Assembly (NCBI GenBank): GCA_007988785.1
Contig: BJUU01000005.1
Coordinates: 99,514-163,513 of the forward strand
Reading direction: 5' to 3'
Source of the DNA: Agrococcus baldri
Lineage (GTDB): Bacteria; Actinomycetota; Actinomycetes; Actinomycetales; Microbacteriaceae
DNA: 64,000 bases
Shown here: piece after piece, positions 28,242 through 38,075 of the stretch
How positions within the stretch are numbered: position 1 is the first letter of the stretch
How the letters are laid out: the number at the start of each line of letters is the position of its first letter
Notes under the pieces: generated by a model
What the model was told of the DNA's origin: nothing
The model's input: the letters and a program-made list of their open reading frames with translations, nothing else
Database searches by the model: none
Made by a program: the position numbers and the translations under genes

Positions 28242-28622
28242 TCAGGCCTGCGCGCCGTAGTCGGGCAGCTGCTGCAGCGTCCAGCGGTTGCCGTCCGGGT
28301 CGGCGAAGGTGACGAAGCGGCCCCATGCCTGCTCGTCGACCTCGCTCGCGGCGACGCCGTTCGCCACCAGCTCGGCGCGCGCGGCGTCGGCGTCGTCGAT
28401 CACGAGCTGCACGTTGCGCAGGCTGCCCGGCTCGCCCTCCGAGAGCCCCTCGCCGAAGGCGATCGAGCACGCCGATCCCGGCGGCGTCACCTGCACGAAC
28501 CGCAGCGCCTCGCTCACCTGATGGTCGTGATCGACGTTCCAGCCCAGCTGCTCGCCATAGAAGCGCTTCGCCCTGTCGGTGTCGCTCACCGGCACGAAGA
28601 TGAGCTCGATGCGGTAGTCCAC
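28242..28622 (-). CDS. VOC-superfamily (glyoxalase/bleomycin-resistance-like) protein
   Basis: 126 residues. IELIFVPVSDTDRAKRFYGEQLGW opens the first beta-alpha-beta-beta-beta module, and RNVQLVIDDADAARAELVANGV with RFVTFADPDGNRWTLQQLPDY closes the second, so both halves of a VOC fold are present. The metal-ligand positions cannot be assigned with confidence. Orphan gene, probably with its own promoter. Confidence 0.85.
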   Translation of the reverse strand: MDYRIELIFVPVSDTDRAKRFYGEQLGWNVDHDHQVSEALRFVQVTPPGSACSIAFGEGLSEGEPGSLRNVQLVIDDADAARAELVANGVAASEVDEQAWGRFVTFADPDGNRWTLQQLPDYGAQA

Positions 28623-28697
28623 GGTCTCTCCGATCGTCGTGCGCGGCCGCCGTCGGCCGCGCCGGGAGCGACGCTACGCCGCACCGCCCACACATGC

Positions 28698-28742
28698 GAC
28701 GACGGATGCCGGCCCGGTGTGCCCGGGACGGCATCCGTCGTC
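28698..28742 (-). terminator. Terminator of the tct operon
   Basis: Perfect 14-bp outer stem (28698-28711 with 28729-28742), extended inward by a GGCCCGG-type pairing, 10 nt beyond the tctA stop. Confidence 0.75.
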
Positions 28743-28751
28743 TGCGTGGTG

Positions 28752-30425
28752 CTATCCGTCACCCCCGACGCCGGGGCCCTCCGGATGGTTGGGGCCGCTG
28801 CGCCGCACCTTCGGCAGCGCCGTGGTGGAGAGCCGGCCGCGGTCGACCTCCGGGTGCGGCTCGTGCAGCTCGATCTGCTCGTCGAGCTCGCTGATCGCCG
28901 TCGTGTCCACCGCCGGCAGCGAGGCCTCGTAGCGCGCCCGGCGGCGCTTGAGCCACAGCGCCAGCACGATGATGAGCGCCATCGCGCCGTACGCGAACCA
29001 CGAGAACGGGCTGTGCACGAGGTAGGCGGGGTCGCCCTGGGCGATCTGCATCGCCTTGCGCAGCTGCTCCTCGGCCATCGGGCCGAGGATGGCGCCGACC
29101 ACGAGCGGCGCGATCGGGAAGCCCAGCCGCCGCATGAAGAAGCCCAGCACGCCCAGCACCAGCAGCACGCCGATGTCGAAGACCGTGAAGTTGGCCGCGT
29201 ACGCCCCCAGGCCGGCGAACACCAGGATGCCCGCGTACAGATAGGGGCGCGGGATCTGCAGCAGCTTCACCCACATGCCCACGAGCGGCAGGTTGAGCAC
29301 CAGCAGCAGCGTGTTGCCGATGAAGAGGGAGGCGATCAGCGCCCACACGAGCGTCGACTGCGTCTCGAACAGGCGCGGGCCGGGCTGGATGCCGTAGGTC
29401 TGGAAGGCGCTCAGGATGATCGCGGCGGTCGCCGTGGTCGGGATGCCGAGCGTCAGCAGCGGCACGAGCACGCCGGCCGCGGCCGCGTTGTTCGCCGACT
29501 CCGGCCCGGCGACGCCCTCGATGGCACCCTTGCCGAACTGCGCCTTGTACTCCGGCTTCGCGAGGCTGCGCTCGGTCGCGTAGGAGAGGAAGGTCGCCAC
29601 GTCGGCGCCGCCCGCCGGGATCGAGCCGATCGGGAAGCCGATGCCCGCCCCGCGCAGCCACGACTTCCAGGAGCGCGCCCAGTCGGAGCGCCGCATCCAG
29701 GTGCGCCAGCCGCGCGTGATGGGGATGATCGGCAGCTCGCCGCCGCGCAGCCGCGAGCCCACGTAGAGCGCCTCGCCGAGGGCGAAGAGGCCGACCGCCA
29801 CCAGCACCACGTCGATGCCGTCGCCGAGCTGCGGGATGCCGAGCGTGAAGCGCGCCTGCCCCGTGAGCGTGTCGACGCCGATGAGCCCGATGAGCAGGCC
29901 GATCGACAGCGACAGCATGCCCCGCCAGGCGCTGTCGCCCAGCAGCGCGCCCACCGTCAGGAAGGCGATCACCATGAGGGCGAAGTAGTCGGATGGGCCG
30001 AGGCTGACGGCGAAGCGGGCCACCGTGGGTGCCAGGAGGGTGAGGAGCACCGTGGCGATCGTGCCCGCCACGAAGGAGCCGATCGCGGCGGTCGCGAGGG
30101 CCGCCGCGCCGCGGCCGGCGCGCGCCATCTTGTTGCCCTCGAGCGCCGTCACGATCGACGCCGACTCGCCGGGCGTGTTCAGCAGGATCGACGTGGTCGA
30201 GCCGCCGTACATGCCGCCGTAGTAGATGCCGGCGAAGACGATGAACGCCGCGGTCGGCTCGAGCGCGTAGGTGATCGGCAGCAGCAGCGCCACGGTCATC
30301 GCCGGGCCGATGCCCGGCAGCACGCCGACGGCGGTGCCCAGCAGCACGCCCAGCAGCGCGAACAGCAGGTAGATGGGCTGGAGAGCGGTCGCGAAGCCCT
30401 CGAGCAGCAGGTTCCAGGTGTCCAT
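28752..30425 (-). CDS. tctA: Tripartite tricarboxylate transporter, large permease TctA
   Basis: 557 residues, about 11-12 membrane segments. The TctA family signature is clear: [21 protein letters not shown] (about 23-43), [20 protein letters not shown] (about 67-86), and the second repeat [22 protein letters not shown] with [33 protein letters not shown]. The C-terminal 55 residues are a charged cytoplasmic tail. It takes up citrate-like tricarboxylates using the ion gradient, with TctB and the binding protein TctC. The ATG shares one nucleotide with the tctB stop. Confidence 0.95.
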   Translation of the reverse strand: MDTWNLLLEGFATALQPIYLLFALLGVLLGTAVGVLPGIGPAMTVALLLPITYALEPTAAFIVFAGIYYGGMYGGSTTSILLNTPGESASIVTALEGNKMARAGRGAAALATAAIGSFVAGTIATVLLTLLAPTVARFAVSLGPSDYFALMVIAFLTVGALLGDSAWRGMLSLSIGLLIGLIGVDTLTGQARFTLGIPQLGDGIDVVLVAVGLFALGEALYVGSRLRGGELPIIPITRGWRTWMRRSDWARSWKSWLRGAGIGFPIGSIPAGGADVATFLSYATERSLAKPEYKAQFGKGAIEGVAGPESANNAAAAGVLVPLLTLGIPTTATAAIILSAFQTYGIQPGPRLFETQSTLVWALIASLFIGNTLLLVLNLPLVGMWVKLLQIPRPYLYAGILVFAGLGAYAANFTVFDIGVLLVLGVLGFFMRRLGFPIAPLVVGAILGPMAEEQLRKAMQIAQGDPAYLVHSPFSWFAYGAMALIIVLALWLKRRRARYEASLPAVDTTAISELDEQIELHEPHPEVDRGRLSTTALPKVRRSGPNHPEGPGVGGDG

Positions 30426-30970
30426 CAGAGGCCGATCCAGGAGGTGAGGGTGCCGGTCACCGGCAGCGAGAGCCCGAGCAGCGTGCCGAACACGATCTGC
30501 GTGACGACGCCCATCGTCAGCCCGATGAGCGCGGCGGCCCACCAGCGCTTCGCGCCCAGGGCGAGCGATGCGCCCGTGAACAGCACGGTGACGCCGAGCG
30601 GCCAGCCGAGGTGGGGGATGGTGACCATGAGCGAGAGGAAGCTGAGCATCACGATGCCCGTCACGCCCCACGAGGTGCCGTGCTCGAGGTCGACGTCCTC
30701 ACCGGCCTCGGCGTGGCCGAAGCGGCCGCGCAGCTGCTGCACGAGCACGACGAGCGAGCTCACGAGCAGCAGCCCGCCGACGGCGTAGGGCACCACGCGG
30801 GCGCCCAGCGTGTTCGTCGAGCCCGGGGGCTCGCGGATGGTGGTGGTCGCGATCAGCACGGCGATCGAGAGCAGCACGAGGAAGCCGACGAAGGCCATCG
30901 CCTCGATGCGCGCCGAGCGCGACGCCGCCGGCGCGCCCGAGGGCGCACCGGCGGTCGTCGACGAGGTCAT
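30425..30970 (-). CDS. tctB: Tripartite tricarboxylate transporter, small subunit TctB
   Basis: 181 residues with four membrane segments (about 25-42, 62-82, 104-136 as a pair, 147-172). This is the small, poorly conserved TctB subunit, identified by topology and by its position between tctC and tctA. A cytoplasmic Ser/Ala-rich N-terminus precedes the first helix. It overlaps tctC by 4 nt and tctA by 1 nt, so the three are co-translated. Confidence 0.9.
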   Translation of the reverse strand: MTSSTTAGAPSGAPAASRSARIEAMAFVGFLVLLSIAVLIATTTIREPPGSTNTLGARVVPYAVGGLLLVSSLVVLVQQLRGRFGHAEAGEDVDLEHGTSWGVTGIVMLSFLSLMVTIPHLGWPLGVTVLFTGASLALGAKRWWAAALIGLTMGVVTQIVFGTLLGLSLPVTGTLTSWIGL

Positions 30971-32004
30971 TCGATCAGCCCGATGGTCCGCAGCGTCTCC
31001 TGCGTGAGCGCGATGTCGTCCGCGAGGAACGCGTCGAACTCGTCACCGGCCATGAACGCATCCGTCCACCCGTTCGTCTCGAGCAGCTCGGTCCAGCCCT
31101 CCTGGCCGTGCAGCTCGGTCACCAGGTCGATGAGCGCGGTGCGCTCCTCGTCGGTGATGCCGCCCGGGGCGATGACGCCGCGCCAGTTGGTGAGCTCGAT
31201 GTCGATGCCCTCGTCCTGGATGGTCGGCACGTCCGGCAGCATGTCCGCCGGCTCTGCGCTCGAGACGGCCAGCGCGCGCAGGTCGCCGGAGAGCACCGAC
31301 TCCGAGAACTCGGCGACGCCCGAGATGCCCGCCTGCACGGTGCCGCCGAGCAGCATCGTGAGCGCCTCGCCGCCGCCCGAGTTGGCGACGTAGTTGAGCG
31401 TGCCGGGCACCTCCTCGGGCGCCACGCCCGCCTCGGTCAGCAGCAGGCCGGCGAGGATGTGGTCGATGCCGCCGGCCGAGCCGCCGGTGACGGCGACGCC
31501 CTGGCCCTCCGCCACGATCGCGTCGACGAGGTCCTGCAGCGTCTCGTACTCGGAGTCGGCGGGCACGACGATGACGAGCGGCTCCTCGGTGAGCTTCGCG
31601 ATCGGCGTCATCTCCTCGACGCGGTTCTCGGATGCGTTGGTCTCGACCGCGCCCACCATCACCGAGCCCGTGATCATGAGCGTGTTCGGGTCGGTCTCGG
31701 TCGCGAGGCTCGCGAGGCCGACGGTGCCGCCTGCGCCGCCGATGTTCTCGACCGGCGCCGAGCCGACCAGGCCCGAGTCGGACAGCACCTGGCCGACGCC
31801 GCGGGCCGTCTGATCCCAGCCGCCGCCCGGGTCGGCGGGCGCGATGACGCTGACCGCGTTGATGGCAGCGGGCTCGCCGCCCTCGGGGGCGGTGCCGCCG
31901 CTCGAGCAGGCGGCGAGCGCGAGCGCCGCGGCACCCGCCAGGCCGATGCGGGCGATGGACTGCGTGCGCGTGCTGTGCGCGGTGCGTGGGTGCATGGATC
32001 GCAC
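30967..32004 (-). CDS. tctC: Tricarboxylate-binding lipoprotein TctC
   Basis: 345 residues, first gene of the leftward tctCBA operon. The lipobox ALAACSS puts the lipidated Cys at about 33, so it is tethered outside the membrane. The Bug/TctC fold is shown by VIAPADPGGGWDQTARGVG, ENIGGAGGTVGLASLA and GTLNYVANSGGGEALTMLLGG. It binds the carboxylate and delivers it to TctAB. GTG 32004 (4 nt after AGGAGG) is the probable start, though ATG 31995 in the same frame is possible. Tripartite carboxylate systems of this family often sit beside a two-component system; here one is divergent. Confidence 0.92.
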   Translation of the reverse strand: MRSMHPRTAHSTRTQSIARIGLAGAAALALAACSSGGTAPEGGEPAAINAVSVIAPADPGGGWDQTARGVGQVLSDSGLVGSAPVENIGGAGGTVGLASLATETDPNTLMITGSVMVGAVETNASENRVEEMTPIAKLTEEPLVIVVPADSEYETLQDLVDAIVAEGQGVAVTGGSAGGIDHILAGLLLTEAGVAPEEVPGTLNYVANSGGGEALTMLLGGTVQAGISGVAEFSESVLSGDLRALAVSSAEPADMLPDVPTIQDEGIDIELTNWRGVIAPGGITDEERTALIDLVTELHGQEGWTELLETNGWTDAFMAGDEFDAFLADDIALTQETLRTIGLIE

Positions 32005-32052
32005 TTCTCCTCCTTGAGCGCCCGGCGCCGTGCCGGGTCACGATCTGGCCCG

Positions 32053-32058
32053 ACGCTA
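32053..32058 (-). promoter_or_regulatory. -10 box for tctCBA
   Basis: TAGCGT on the minus strand, about 50 nt upstream of the tctC start. It lies back-to-back with the sensor-kinase promoter at 32145, so the 153-nt gap should hold the response-regulator site; I cannot identify its motif. Confidence 0.5.
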
Positions 32059-32144
32059 GCCCGACCGGATGCGCCGGGCGGGGTTGTGGTCGAAAGGTGC
32101 GTTTCGGTCGTTCTGGTCAGTGATCGAGCGGGTTCCCGGCGGCC

Positions 32145-32150
32145 TACGAT
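32145..32150 (+). promoter_or_regulatory. -10 box for leaderless sensor kinase gene
   Basis: TACGAT ends 7 nt before the GTG at 32158. Confidence 0.55.
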
Positions 32151-32157
32151 GGGGCGC

Positions 32158-33774
32158 GTGGGACGAGCGATGACGCTGCGCACGCAGCTGGTGGTGCTGC
32201 AGAGCGCCATCATGCTCGTCGTCATCGTCGGCTCCGGGGTGGCCGCGGCATGGCTGCAGGAGCGCGCGCTGCGCGACGCCTACCTCGACCGCATGATCGG
32301 CGTCGCCTACTCGGTCGCCAACCTGCCGTCGGTGGTCGAGGCCTTCGACGACGCCGACCCCTCGGTCACCATCCAGCCGATCGCCGAGACCGTCAGGGTC
32401 GCATCCGAGGTCACGTACGTCGTGGTGACCGACGAGCGGGGCGTGCGCTACTCGCATCCGAACACCGAGCGCATCGGCGAGGTCGCCTCCACCCCGCCGG
32501 ATGCGGTCATCACCGGCGAGCTCTTCACCGACACGCAGACGGGCACGCTCGGCACCTCATGGCGCGCGAAGGTGCCGGTGTTCGACGCCGAGCGCGAGAT
32601 CATCGGGCAGGTCTCGGTCGGCATCCTCGAATCCGAGCTGCATGCCGACTGGCTCTCCAACATCTGGATCCTCGGACTGTGCCTCGCGGCGGCCGCGATC
32701 GTCGGCGTGCTGCTGGCGAGCTGGGCCGCCGCCCTCGTGCGGCGTCGCATCTACGGGGTCGAGCCCGAGGAGATCAAGGCGATGCTCGAGACCCGCAACG
32801 CAACGCTGCACGGCATCGGCGAGGGGCTCGTGGTGCTCGACGAGGCGGGCGCGATCGTGCTCTGCAACGACGCGGCGCTGCGGCTGCTGGGGCGCGAGGG
32901 CGCCGATCTCGCGGGCGTGCCGGTCGTCGAGGTGGTCGACGCGCAGCTCGAGCCGCTGCTGGCCGACGCGGGCGAGCAGCAGCTCGTGCTGGCGGGCGAG
33001 CGGGTGCTCGTCGCGCGCGCCGACCCGGTGGTGGTCGACGGCCGTGCCATCGGCACCGTGCTCATCCTGCGCGACCGCACCGAGCTCGACGCGGCCCTGC
33101 GCGAGCTCGCGGGCGCGCAGGGGATGACCGAGGTGCTGCGCGCGCAGCAGCACGAGTTCGCCAACACGCTGCACACGCTCGGCGGGCTGCTCGAGCTGGG
33201 CGAGACCGAGGCGGCGATGGCGGTCATCCGGCGCGCCGGCGCGGGCGGCGCGCTCGACTCGCTCGAGCAGGCCTCCGGCATCCTCGAGCTCGAGGTCGCC
33301 GCGCTGCTGCTCGCGAAGCGCGCGCAGGCGCGCGAGCACGGCGTCGAGCTGGTGGTGGGGGCGGATGCGTCCCTGCGGCCCGCGCCGTCGCCCTCGGCCG
33401 CGGGGGACTGGCTGACGGTGCTCGGCAACCTGCTCGACAACGCGATCGACGCCGCCCCCGGCGGCCGGGTCGAGGTGGCGATCGCCGACGAGGACCGCGG
33501 CGGCGACCGGGTCGTGACGATCGTCGTCGACGACGACGGGCCCGGCGTGGCGGCCGAGCAGCGGGAGGCGATCTTCCGCACCGAGGTCTCCACCAAGCAG
33601 CGGCCCGGCGGGCTGGCGCGCGGGTACGGGCTCACCCTCGTGCGGCGGGTCGCGGAGCGGCTGGGCGGCTCGGCCGGTGTCGAGGCGTCACCGCTGGGCG
33701 GGGCGCGGTTCGTCGCGCGGCTGCCGGTCGCGGCGAGCGCTGCGGCTGCCGCCGCGGGCGGGGCGCGCTCGTGA
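32158..33774 (+). CDS. CitA/DpiB-type sensor histidine kinase
   Basis: 538 residues. Membrane helices at about 10-31 and 163-190 enclose an extracytoplasmic PAS-like (PDC/CitAP) sensor domain of about 130 residues, the class that binds citrate, malate or succinate. A cytoplasmic PAS follows (about 205-300, MLETRNATLHGIGEGLVVLDEAGAI). The phosphoacceptor His332 is in QQHEFANTLHTLGGLLELGE, the Spo0B-type H-box of this family. ATPase boxes are NLLDNAIDAA (N), DDDGPGV (G1) and GYGLTLVRRVAERLGG (G2). It overlaps the regulator gene by 4 nt. It probably senses tricarboxylates and turns on the divergent tct operon. Confidence 0.92.
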   Translation: MGRAMTLRTQLVVLQSAIMLVVIVGSGVAAAWLQERALRDAYLDRMIGVAYSVANLPSVVEAFDDADPSVTIQPIAETVRVASEVTYVVVTDERGVRYSHPNTERIGEVASTPPDAVITGELFTDTQTGTLGTSWRAKVPVFDAEREIIGQVSVGILESELHADWLSNIWILGLCLAAAAIVGVLLASWAAALVRRRIYGVEPEEIKAMLETRNATLHGIGEGLVVLDEAGAIVLCNDAALRLLGREGADLAGVPVVEVVDAQLEPLLADAGEQQLVLAGERVLVARADPVVVDGRAIGTVLILRDRTELDAALRELAGAQGMTEVLRAQQHEFANTLHTLGGLLELGETEAAMAVIRRAGAGGALDSLEQASGILELEVAALLLAKRAQAREHGVELVVGADASLRPAPSPSAAGDWLTVLGNLLDNAIDAAPGGRVEVAIADEDRGGDRVVTIVVDDDGPGVAAEQREAIFRTEVSTKQRPGGLARGYGLTLVRRVAERLGGSAGVEASPLGGARFVARLPVAASAAAAAAGGARS

Positions 33775-34445
33775 GGCCGCTGCGCGTGCTCATCGTCGAG
33801 GACGACAAGGCCGTGGCGATCGTCACGCGCGGCTTCGTCGAGCGGCACGGCGCCTTCGCGGTGGTGGGCGAGGCCGCCACCGGGCGCTCGGCCCTCGAGG
33901 CGATCGAGGCCGTGCGGCCCGATCTCGTGCTGCTCGACGTGCACCTGCCCGACGCATCCGGCATCGAGGTGCTGCGGGTCGCCCGCGCGCGCGGCTTCGC
34001 CGGCGAGGTGGTCGCCGTCACCGCCGCCCGCGACCTCGAGACGGTGCGCGCCGCCCGCTCGTTCGGCGTGCGCCACTACCTCGTGAAGCCCTTCGGCCTC
34101 GAGGCGATGCGCGAGCGGCTCGAGGCGATCCGGGCCGAGCTCGCGCAGGCCGAGACGCTCTCGACCCATCCGCTCGACCAGCGCGCCGTCGACGCGATGC
34201 TGCAGCCGAGCGACCGGCCCAGGCAGCCGGCGGCCGGCTCGCAGCTGACGCTCGACACCGTCGCGGGGCTGCTGGCCGAGGTCGACGGCAGCGTGAGCGC
34301 CGCCGAGGTGGGGGAGCGGCTCGGCATGTCGCGCGTGAGCGCGCGCCGCTACCTCGAGCGCCTCGTGGTCGACGGCCGGGCAGCGGTCGCGCCGCGCTAC
34401 GGCGGCACGGGGAGGCCGGAGCTGCGATACAGCGTGCGGCGCTGA
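33771..34445 (+). CDS. CitB/DpiA-type response regulator
   Basis: 224 residues. The receiver domain (1-125) has the acidic pair in VLIVEDDKAV, phosphoacceptor Asp56 in LLDVHLPDASG, and Lys in YLVKPF. The C-terminal region (about 160-222) is a winged helix (LDTVAGLLAEVDGSVSAAEVGERLGMSRVSARRYLERL), as in DpiA/CitB/DctR regulators, rather than a LuxR or OmpR output. The GTG start overlaps the kinase stop. Its likely target is the tctC promoter. Confidence 0.92.
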   Translation: MRPLRVLIVEDDKAVAIVTRGFVERHGAFAVVGEAATGRSALEAIEAVRPDLVLLDVHLPDASGIEVLRVARARGFAGEVVAVTAARDLETVRAARSFGVRHYLVKPFGLEAMRERLEAIRAELAQAETLSTHPLDQRAVDAMLQPSDRPRQPAAGSQLTLDTVAGLLAEVDGSVSAAEVGERLGMSRVSARRYLERLVVDGRAAVAPRYGGTGRPELRYSVRR

Positions 34446-34472
34446 CGCTTCGCGATGGGGGACGCGCTGGCG

Positions 34473-34478
34473 TAGCCT
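34473..34478 (+). promoter_or_regulatory. -10 box for the lipoprotein-CDF pair
   Basis: TAGCCT ends 6 nt before ATG 34485; leaderless. Confidence 0.55.
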
Positions 34479-34484
34479 GCTCCC

Positions 34485-34979
34485 ATGCGCGCCACGAGAC
34501 GGCTCCGATCCGCCGCCGTCGCGCTCGCGGCTGCCGCGACGATCGCGCTCGCGGGCTGCGGCATCACCATCCCCTCCGACGTCGACGGCACGCTCGATCG
34601 CGCCACCGACGGCGTGCTCGAGGTCGGCATCACGCCCAACCCGCCCCACGTCGACACCAGCGGCGAGCAGCCCACCGGCACCGAGATCGCGCTCGTCACC
34701 TCGTTCGCGGGCTCGATCGGAGCGAGCGTCGCGTGGACGGAGGGCAGCGAGCAGTCGCTCGTGCAGCTGCTCGAGATCGGCGAGCTCGACCTCGTGGTCG
34801 GCGGCTTCACCGAGCAGACGCCGTGGAGCGATCGCGTCGCGGTGACCCGCGCCTACGCCGAGGCAGCGCAGCCCGACGGCTCGACGAGCGGCCTCGTCAT
34901 GCTCGCGCCCATGGGCGAGAACGCCTTGCTCTCGGCGCTCGAGCGCCACCTCGACGCCGAGACCGAGGGGCAGTCGTGA
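34485..34979 (+). CDS. Short lipoprotein resembling a truncated family 3 solute-binding protein
   Basis: 164 residues. A signal peptide ends in the lipobox ALAGCG (Cys at about 25). The mature part starts like the first lobe of an amino-acid-binding protein (DGVLEVGITPNPPHVDTSGEQPTGTEIALVTSFAGSIG and ELDLVVGGFTEQTPWSDRVAVTRAY), but the second lobe is missing: normal family members are about 230-250 mature residues. I see no frameshift in the following DNA; the stop overlaps the next start by 4 nt. So it is either a stable one-lobe form or a decayed gene kept by coupling to the efflux gene. Confidence 0.7.
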   Translation: MRATRRLRSAAVALAAAATIALAGCGITIPSDVDGTLDRATDGVLEVGITPNPPHVDTSGEQPTGTEIALVTSFAGSIGASVAWTEGSEQSLVQLLEIGELDLVVGGFTEQTPWSDRVAVTRAYAEAAQPDGSTSGLVMLAPMGENALLSALERHLDAETEGQS

Positions 34980-35968
34980 GCAGGATCGGCGGACGTGAGC
35001 TGCCCGAGGAGGTCGAGCTCGCGCTGCGCAAGGCGCGCATCCTCGAATGGGCGGTGCTCGCCTACACGGCGTGCACGATCACGGTCGTCGCCCTCGTCAT
35101 GGGCAACTCGCAGGCCATGCAGACGGCCTGGGTCGAGGACATCCTCTCCACCATCCCGCAGATCGCGTTCCTGATCGCGCTGTTCGTCATCCGCCGCCCG
35201 CCGAGCGCCAAGCATCCGTACGGCTACCACCGCGCGATGGGCGTCGGCCACCTCGTCGCCGGCGTCGCGCTGCTCGCCGTGGGCGCGAACCTCTGCTTCG
35301 AGGCCGTCAGCGGCCTGGTCAAGCAGGAGCACCCGCCGATCGGCACGATGCAGCTGTTCGGCGTCACCATCTGGCAGGGCTGGGCGATGGTCGCGGTCAT
35401 GGCGCTGATCGTGATCGGGCCGCTCATCTACGGCCGCATGAAGATGAAGCTCGCGAAGCAGCTCAACAACAAGCTGCTCTACGCCGACGCCGACATGGCG
35501 CAGGCCGACTGGACCACGAACGCCGGCTCGATCATCGGCGTGCTCGGCATCGGCATGGGCATCTGGTGGCTCGACGGTGCCGCGGCGCTGTTCATCTCGG
35601 TCGGCATCCTGTGGGACGGCGTCAAGAACACCCGCGCATCCGTGCTCGACCTGATGGACATGCGAGCCACCACCTACGACCAGTCGGAGCCCGATCCCGT
35701 GCACGAGCGAGTCGACGCGCTGCTGCGCCGCCGGCGCTGGGTGCACGATGCGGCGAGCCGCATCCGCGATCAGGGGCAGGCGCTGCACGTCGACGCCTAC
35801 GTCGTGCCGAAGCGCCGCGGGGCCAAGGTGGCCGATGTCGATCGCGCGATCTCGGACATCGTGGCGCTCGACTGGCGGGTGCAGGACGTCTCGATCACGG
35901 TGGTGGCCGAGCTCGACCTGCCGGAGCAGCAGGAGGAGGAGCGGGAGCGACGCGGCGGCGAGCGCTGA
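34976..35968 (+). CDS. Cation diffusion facilitator family transporter
   Basis: 330 residues. Six membrane segments are visible between about 25 and 210 with the CDF signature SIPQIAF-like region (LSTIPQIAFLIALFV) and HPYGYHRAMGVGHLVAGVALL after helix 2. Helix 5 carries ADADMAQADWTTNAGSIIGVLG, where the D-x-x-x-D pattern would bind the metal. The C-terminal cytoplasmic domain (about 225-315) is ferredoxin-like. It exports divalent metal such as zinc, iron or manganese. Translationally coupled to the short lipoprotein. The His-rich loop typical of zinc pumps is absent. Confidence 0.88.
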   Translation: MSRIGGRELPEEVELALRKARILEWAVLAYTACTITVVALVMGNSQAMQTAWVEDILSTIPQIAFLIALFVIRRPPSAKHPYGYHRAMGVGHLVAGVALLAVGANLCFEAVSGLVKQEHPPIGTMQLFGVTIWQGWAMVAVMALIVIGPLIYGRMKMKLAKQLNNKLLYADADMAQADWTTNAGSIIGVLGIGMGIWWLDGAAALFISVGILWDGVKNTRASVLDLMDMRATTYDQSEPDPVHERVDALLRRRRWVHDAASRIRDQGQALHVDAYVVPKRRGAKVADVDRAISDIVALDWRVQDVSITVVAELDLPEQQEEERERRGGER

Positions 35969-35991
35969 GCGGTCGGCTCGGCCAGTGGCCG

Positions 35992-36714
35992 CTAGTGCAC
36001 GGGCGTGCCGAGCAGCGAGCCGATCAGCCAGGTCGCCGCGAGGGCGACGACGCCGCCGATGAGCACCCGCAGCGTCGCCGCGCGCTTGCTCGAGGCGCCG
36101 ATGCGCGCCGAGACGATGCCGGTCAGCAGCAGCGCCGTCACGGTCGCGGCCACGATCGACCACGGCATCCACGACGCCGGGGCGAGCAGGGCGGCCAGCA
36201 GCGGGATGAGCGAGCCGAGCGAGAACGCCAGGGCAGAGGCGCCGGCGGCCGCCCAGGGGTTGTTGAGGTCGTCGGGGTCGAGCTTGTACTCGACGTCGAG
36301 GTGCGCGCGCAGCGGGTCGGCCTGGGTCAGCTCGACCGCCACCCGGTGGGCCGTGCCGGGCGCGAGGCCGCGCTCCTCGTACATGTGCGCGAGCTGGTCG
36401 ATCTGGCCGTCGGGGTTCGCCCGCAGCAGCGCGCGCTCGCGCCGGATCGCGGCCCGCTCGCTGTCGCGCTGCGACGAGACCGACACGTACTCGCCGACGC
36501 CCATCGAGAAGGCGCCCGCGACGAGCGCCGCGACGCCCGCGGTGAGGATGCCGGTGACCGCGGTGCCGGCGCCGGCGACGCCGACCATCAGGGCGGAGGT
36601 CGAGACGATGCCATCGTTCGCGCCGAGCACGCCGGCGCGCAGCCAGTTGAGCTTCGAGGTCATCGACTCGACCGGCGGCGGCAGGTCGGGGCGACGCTGC
36701 AGTGCGGGGTCCAT
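35992..36714 (-). CDS. VIT1/CCC1-family metal transporter
   Basis: 240 residues. The VIT1 core is [31 protein letters not shown] (about 18-48) and [21 protein letters not shown] (about 68-88), which carry the residues that bind iron or manganese in this family. A cytoplasmic helical region (about 90-145) and three C-terminal membrane segments follow. ATG 36714 has AGGAGGAACC ahead of it on the minus strand, one of the best Shine-Dalgarno matches here. It converges with the CDF gene only 23 nt away; both may serve metal homeostasis. Confidence 0.92.
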   Translation of the reverse strand: MDPALQRRPDLPPPVESMTSKLNWLRAGVLGANDGIVSTSALMVGVAGAGTAVTGILTAGVAALVAGAFSMGVGEYVSVSSQRDSERAAIRRERALLRANPDGQIDQLAHMYEERGLAPGTAHRVAVELTQADPLRAHLDVEYKLDPDDLNNPWAAAGASALAFSLGSLIPLLAALLAPASWMPWSIVAATVTALLLTGIVSARIGASSKRAATLRVLIGGVVALAATWLIGSLLGTPVH

Positions 36715-36850
36715 GGTTCCTCCTGCATCCATGGTCGGATGCGCGGCCCAGCCCCGCAAGCAAGGCACGGCTGTGCGAAAAGCGTCAAGAATGCCGAATC
36801 TTCGGGCTTCGGCGGCCCGAAAGCGGGCCGGGCGACATGCCCCGCGGGTC

Positions 36851-36856
36851 TAGGCT
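36851..36856 (+). promoter_or_regulatory. -10 box for sucCD
   Basis: TAGGCT, giving a leader of about 35 nt before the GTG at 36898. Unlike most genes here, this transcript is not leaderless, although no strong Shine-Dalgarno is visible. Confidence 0.5.
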
Positions 36857-36897
36857 TGGTGCGGCGAACCCCCCAACACACATCGATTGGATGACGC

Positions 36898-38064
36898 GTG
36901 GATCTCTACGAGTACCAGGCAAGGGACCTGTTCGAGCAGCACGGGGTTCCCGTGCTGCGCGGCATCGTCGCCGACACCCCCGAGCAGGCCGAGGCTGCGG
37001 CCACGGAGCTCGGCGGCGGTGTCGTCGTCGTGAAGGCCCAGGTCAAGACCGGCGGACGCGGCAAGGCAGGCGGCGTGAAGCTCGCCAAGAGCCCCGCAGA
37101 GGCGAAGGACGCGGCGGATGCGATCCTCGGCCTCGACATCAAGGGCCACACCGTGCAGCGCGTGATGGTCGCCGAGGGCGCCGCCATCAAGGAGGAGTAC
37201 TACTTCTCGGTGCTGCTCGACCGCGCGAACCGCTCGTACCTGGCCATGTGCTCGTTCGAGGGCGGCATGGAGATCGAGCAGCTGGCCGAGGAGCGCCCCG
37301 AGGCGCTCGCGAAGGTCGAGGTCGACCCCGCCGTCGGCATCGACGCCGCGAAGGCCGAGGAGATCGTGCGGACGGCCAAGTTCCCCGAGGAGCTCGTCGC
37401 CAAGGTCGCGCCCGTGATCGAGAAGCTCTACGGAGTGTTCACGGCAGAGGACGCCACGCTCGTCGAGGTGAACCCGCTCGTGCTCACCGAGGGCGGCGAC
37501 ATCATCGCGCTCGACGGCAAGATCTCGCTCGACGAGAACGCCGACTTCCGCCAGTCCGGCCACGCGGCCCTCGAGGACAAGGCCGCCGCCGACCCGCTCG
37601 AGGCGAAGGCCAAGGAGTCCGACCTCAACTACGTGAAGCTCGACGGCCAGGTCGGCATCATCGGCAATGGCGCAGGGCTCGTCATGTCGACGCTCGACGT
37701 GGTCGCCTATGCGGGCGAGAACCACGGCGGCGTCAAGCCCGCCAACTTCCTCGACATCGGCGGCGGCGCATCCGCCGAGGTCATGGCCGCCGGCCTCGAC
37801 GTCATCCTGCACGACAAGGACGTGAAGAGCGTCTTCGTCAACGTCTTCGGCGGCATCACCGCCTGCGACGCGGTCGCGAACGGCATCGTCAAGGCGCTCG
37901 AGATCCTCGGCTCCGAGGCCTCGAAGCCGCTCGTGGTGCGCCTCGACGGCAACAACGTCGAGGAGGGTCGCGCGATCCTCGCGAACGCCGCGCACCCGCT
38001 GGTGACGGTGGTCGACACGATGGACGAGGCCGCCGACAAGGCCGCCGAGCTGGCTGCGGCGTAA
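36898..38064 (+). CDS. sucC: Succinyl-CoA synthetase beta subunit
   Basis: ADP-forming succinate-CoA ligase beta chain, TCA cycle. 388 residues, standard. [22 protein letters not shown] opens the ATP-grasp domain, with [18 protein letters not shown] (about 43-60) binding nucleotide and [20 protein letters not shown] near 195. The C-terminal CoA-ligase domain has [13 protein letters not shown] and the segment [20 protein letters not shown]. sucD follows after an 11-nt gap. Confidence 0.97.
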   Translation: MDLYEYQARDLFEQHGVPVLRGIVADTPEQAEAAATELGGGVVVVKAQVKTGGRGKAGGVKLAKSPAEAKDAADAILGLDIKGHTVQRVMVAEGAAIKEEYYFSVLLDRANRSYLAMCSFEGGMEIEQLAEERPEALAKVEVDPAVGIDAAKAEEIVRTAKFPEELVAKVAPVIEKLYGVFTAEDATLVEVNPLVLTEGGDIIALDGKISLDENADFRQSGHAALEDKAAADPLEAKAKESDLNYVKLDGQVGIIGNGAGLVMSTLDVVAYAGENHGGVKPANFLDIGGGASAEVMAAGLDVILHDKDVKSVFVNVFGGITACDAVANGIVKALEILGSEASKPLVVRLDGNNVEEGRAILANAAHPLVTVVDTMDEAADKAAELAAA

Positions 38065-38075
38065 GGGAGCAAGAG

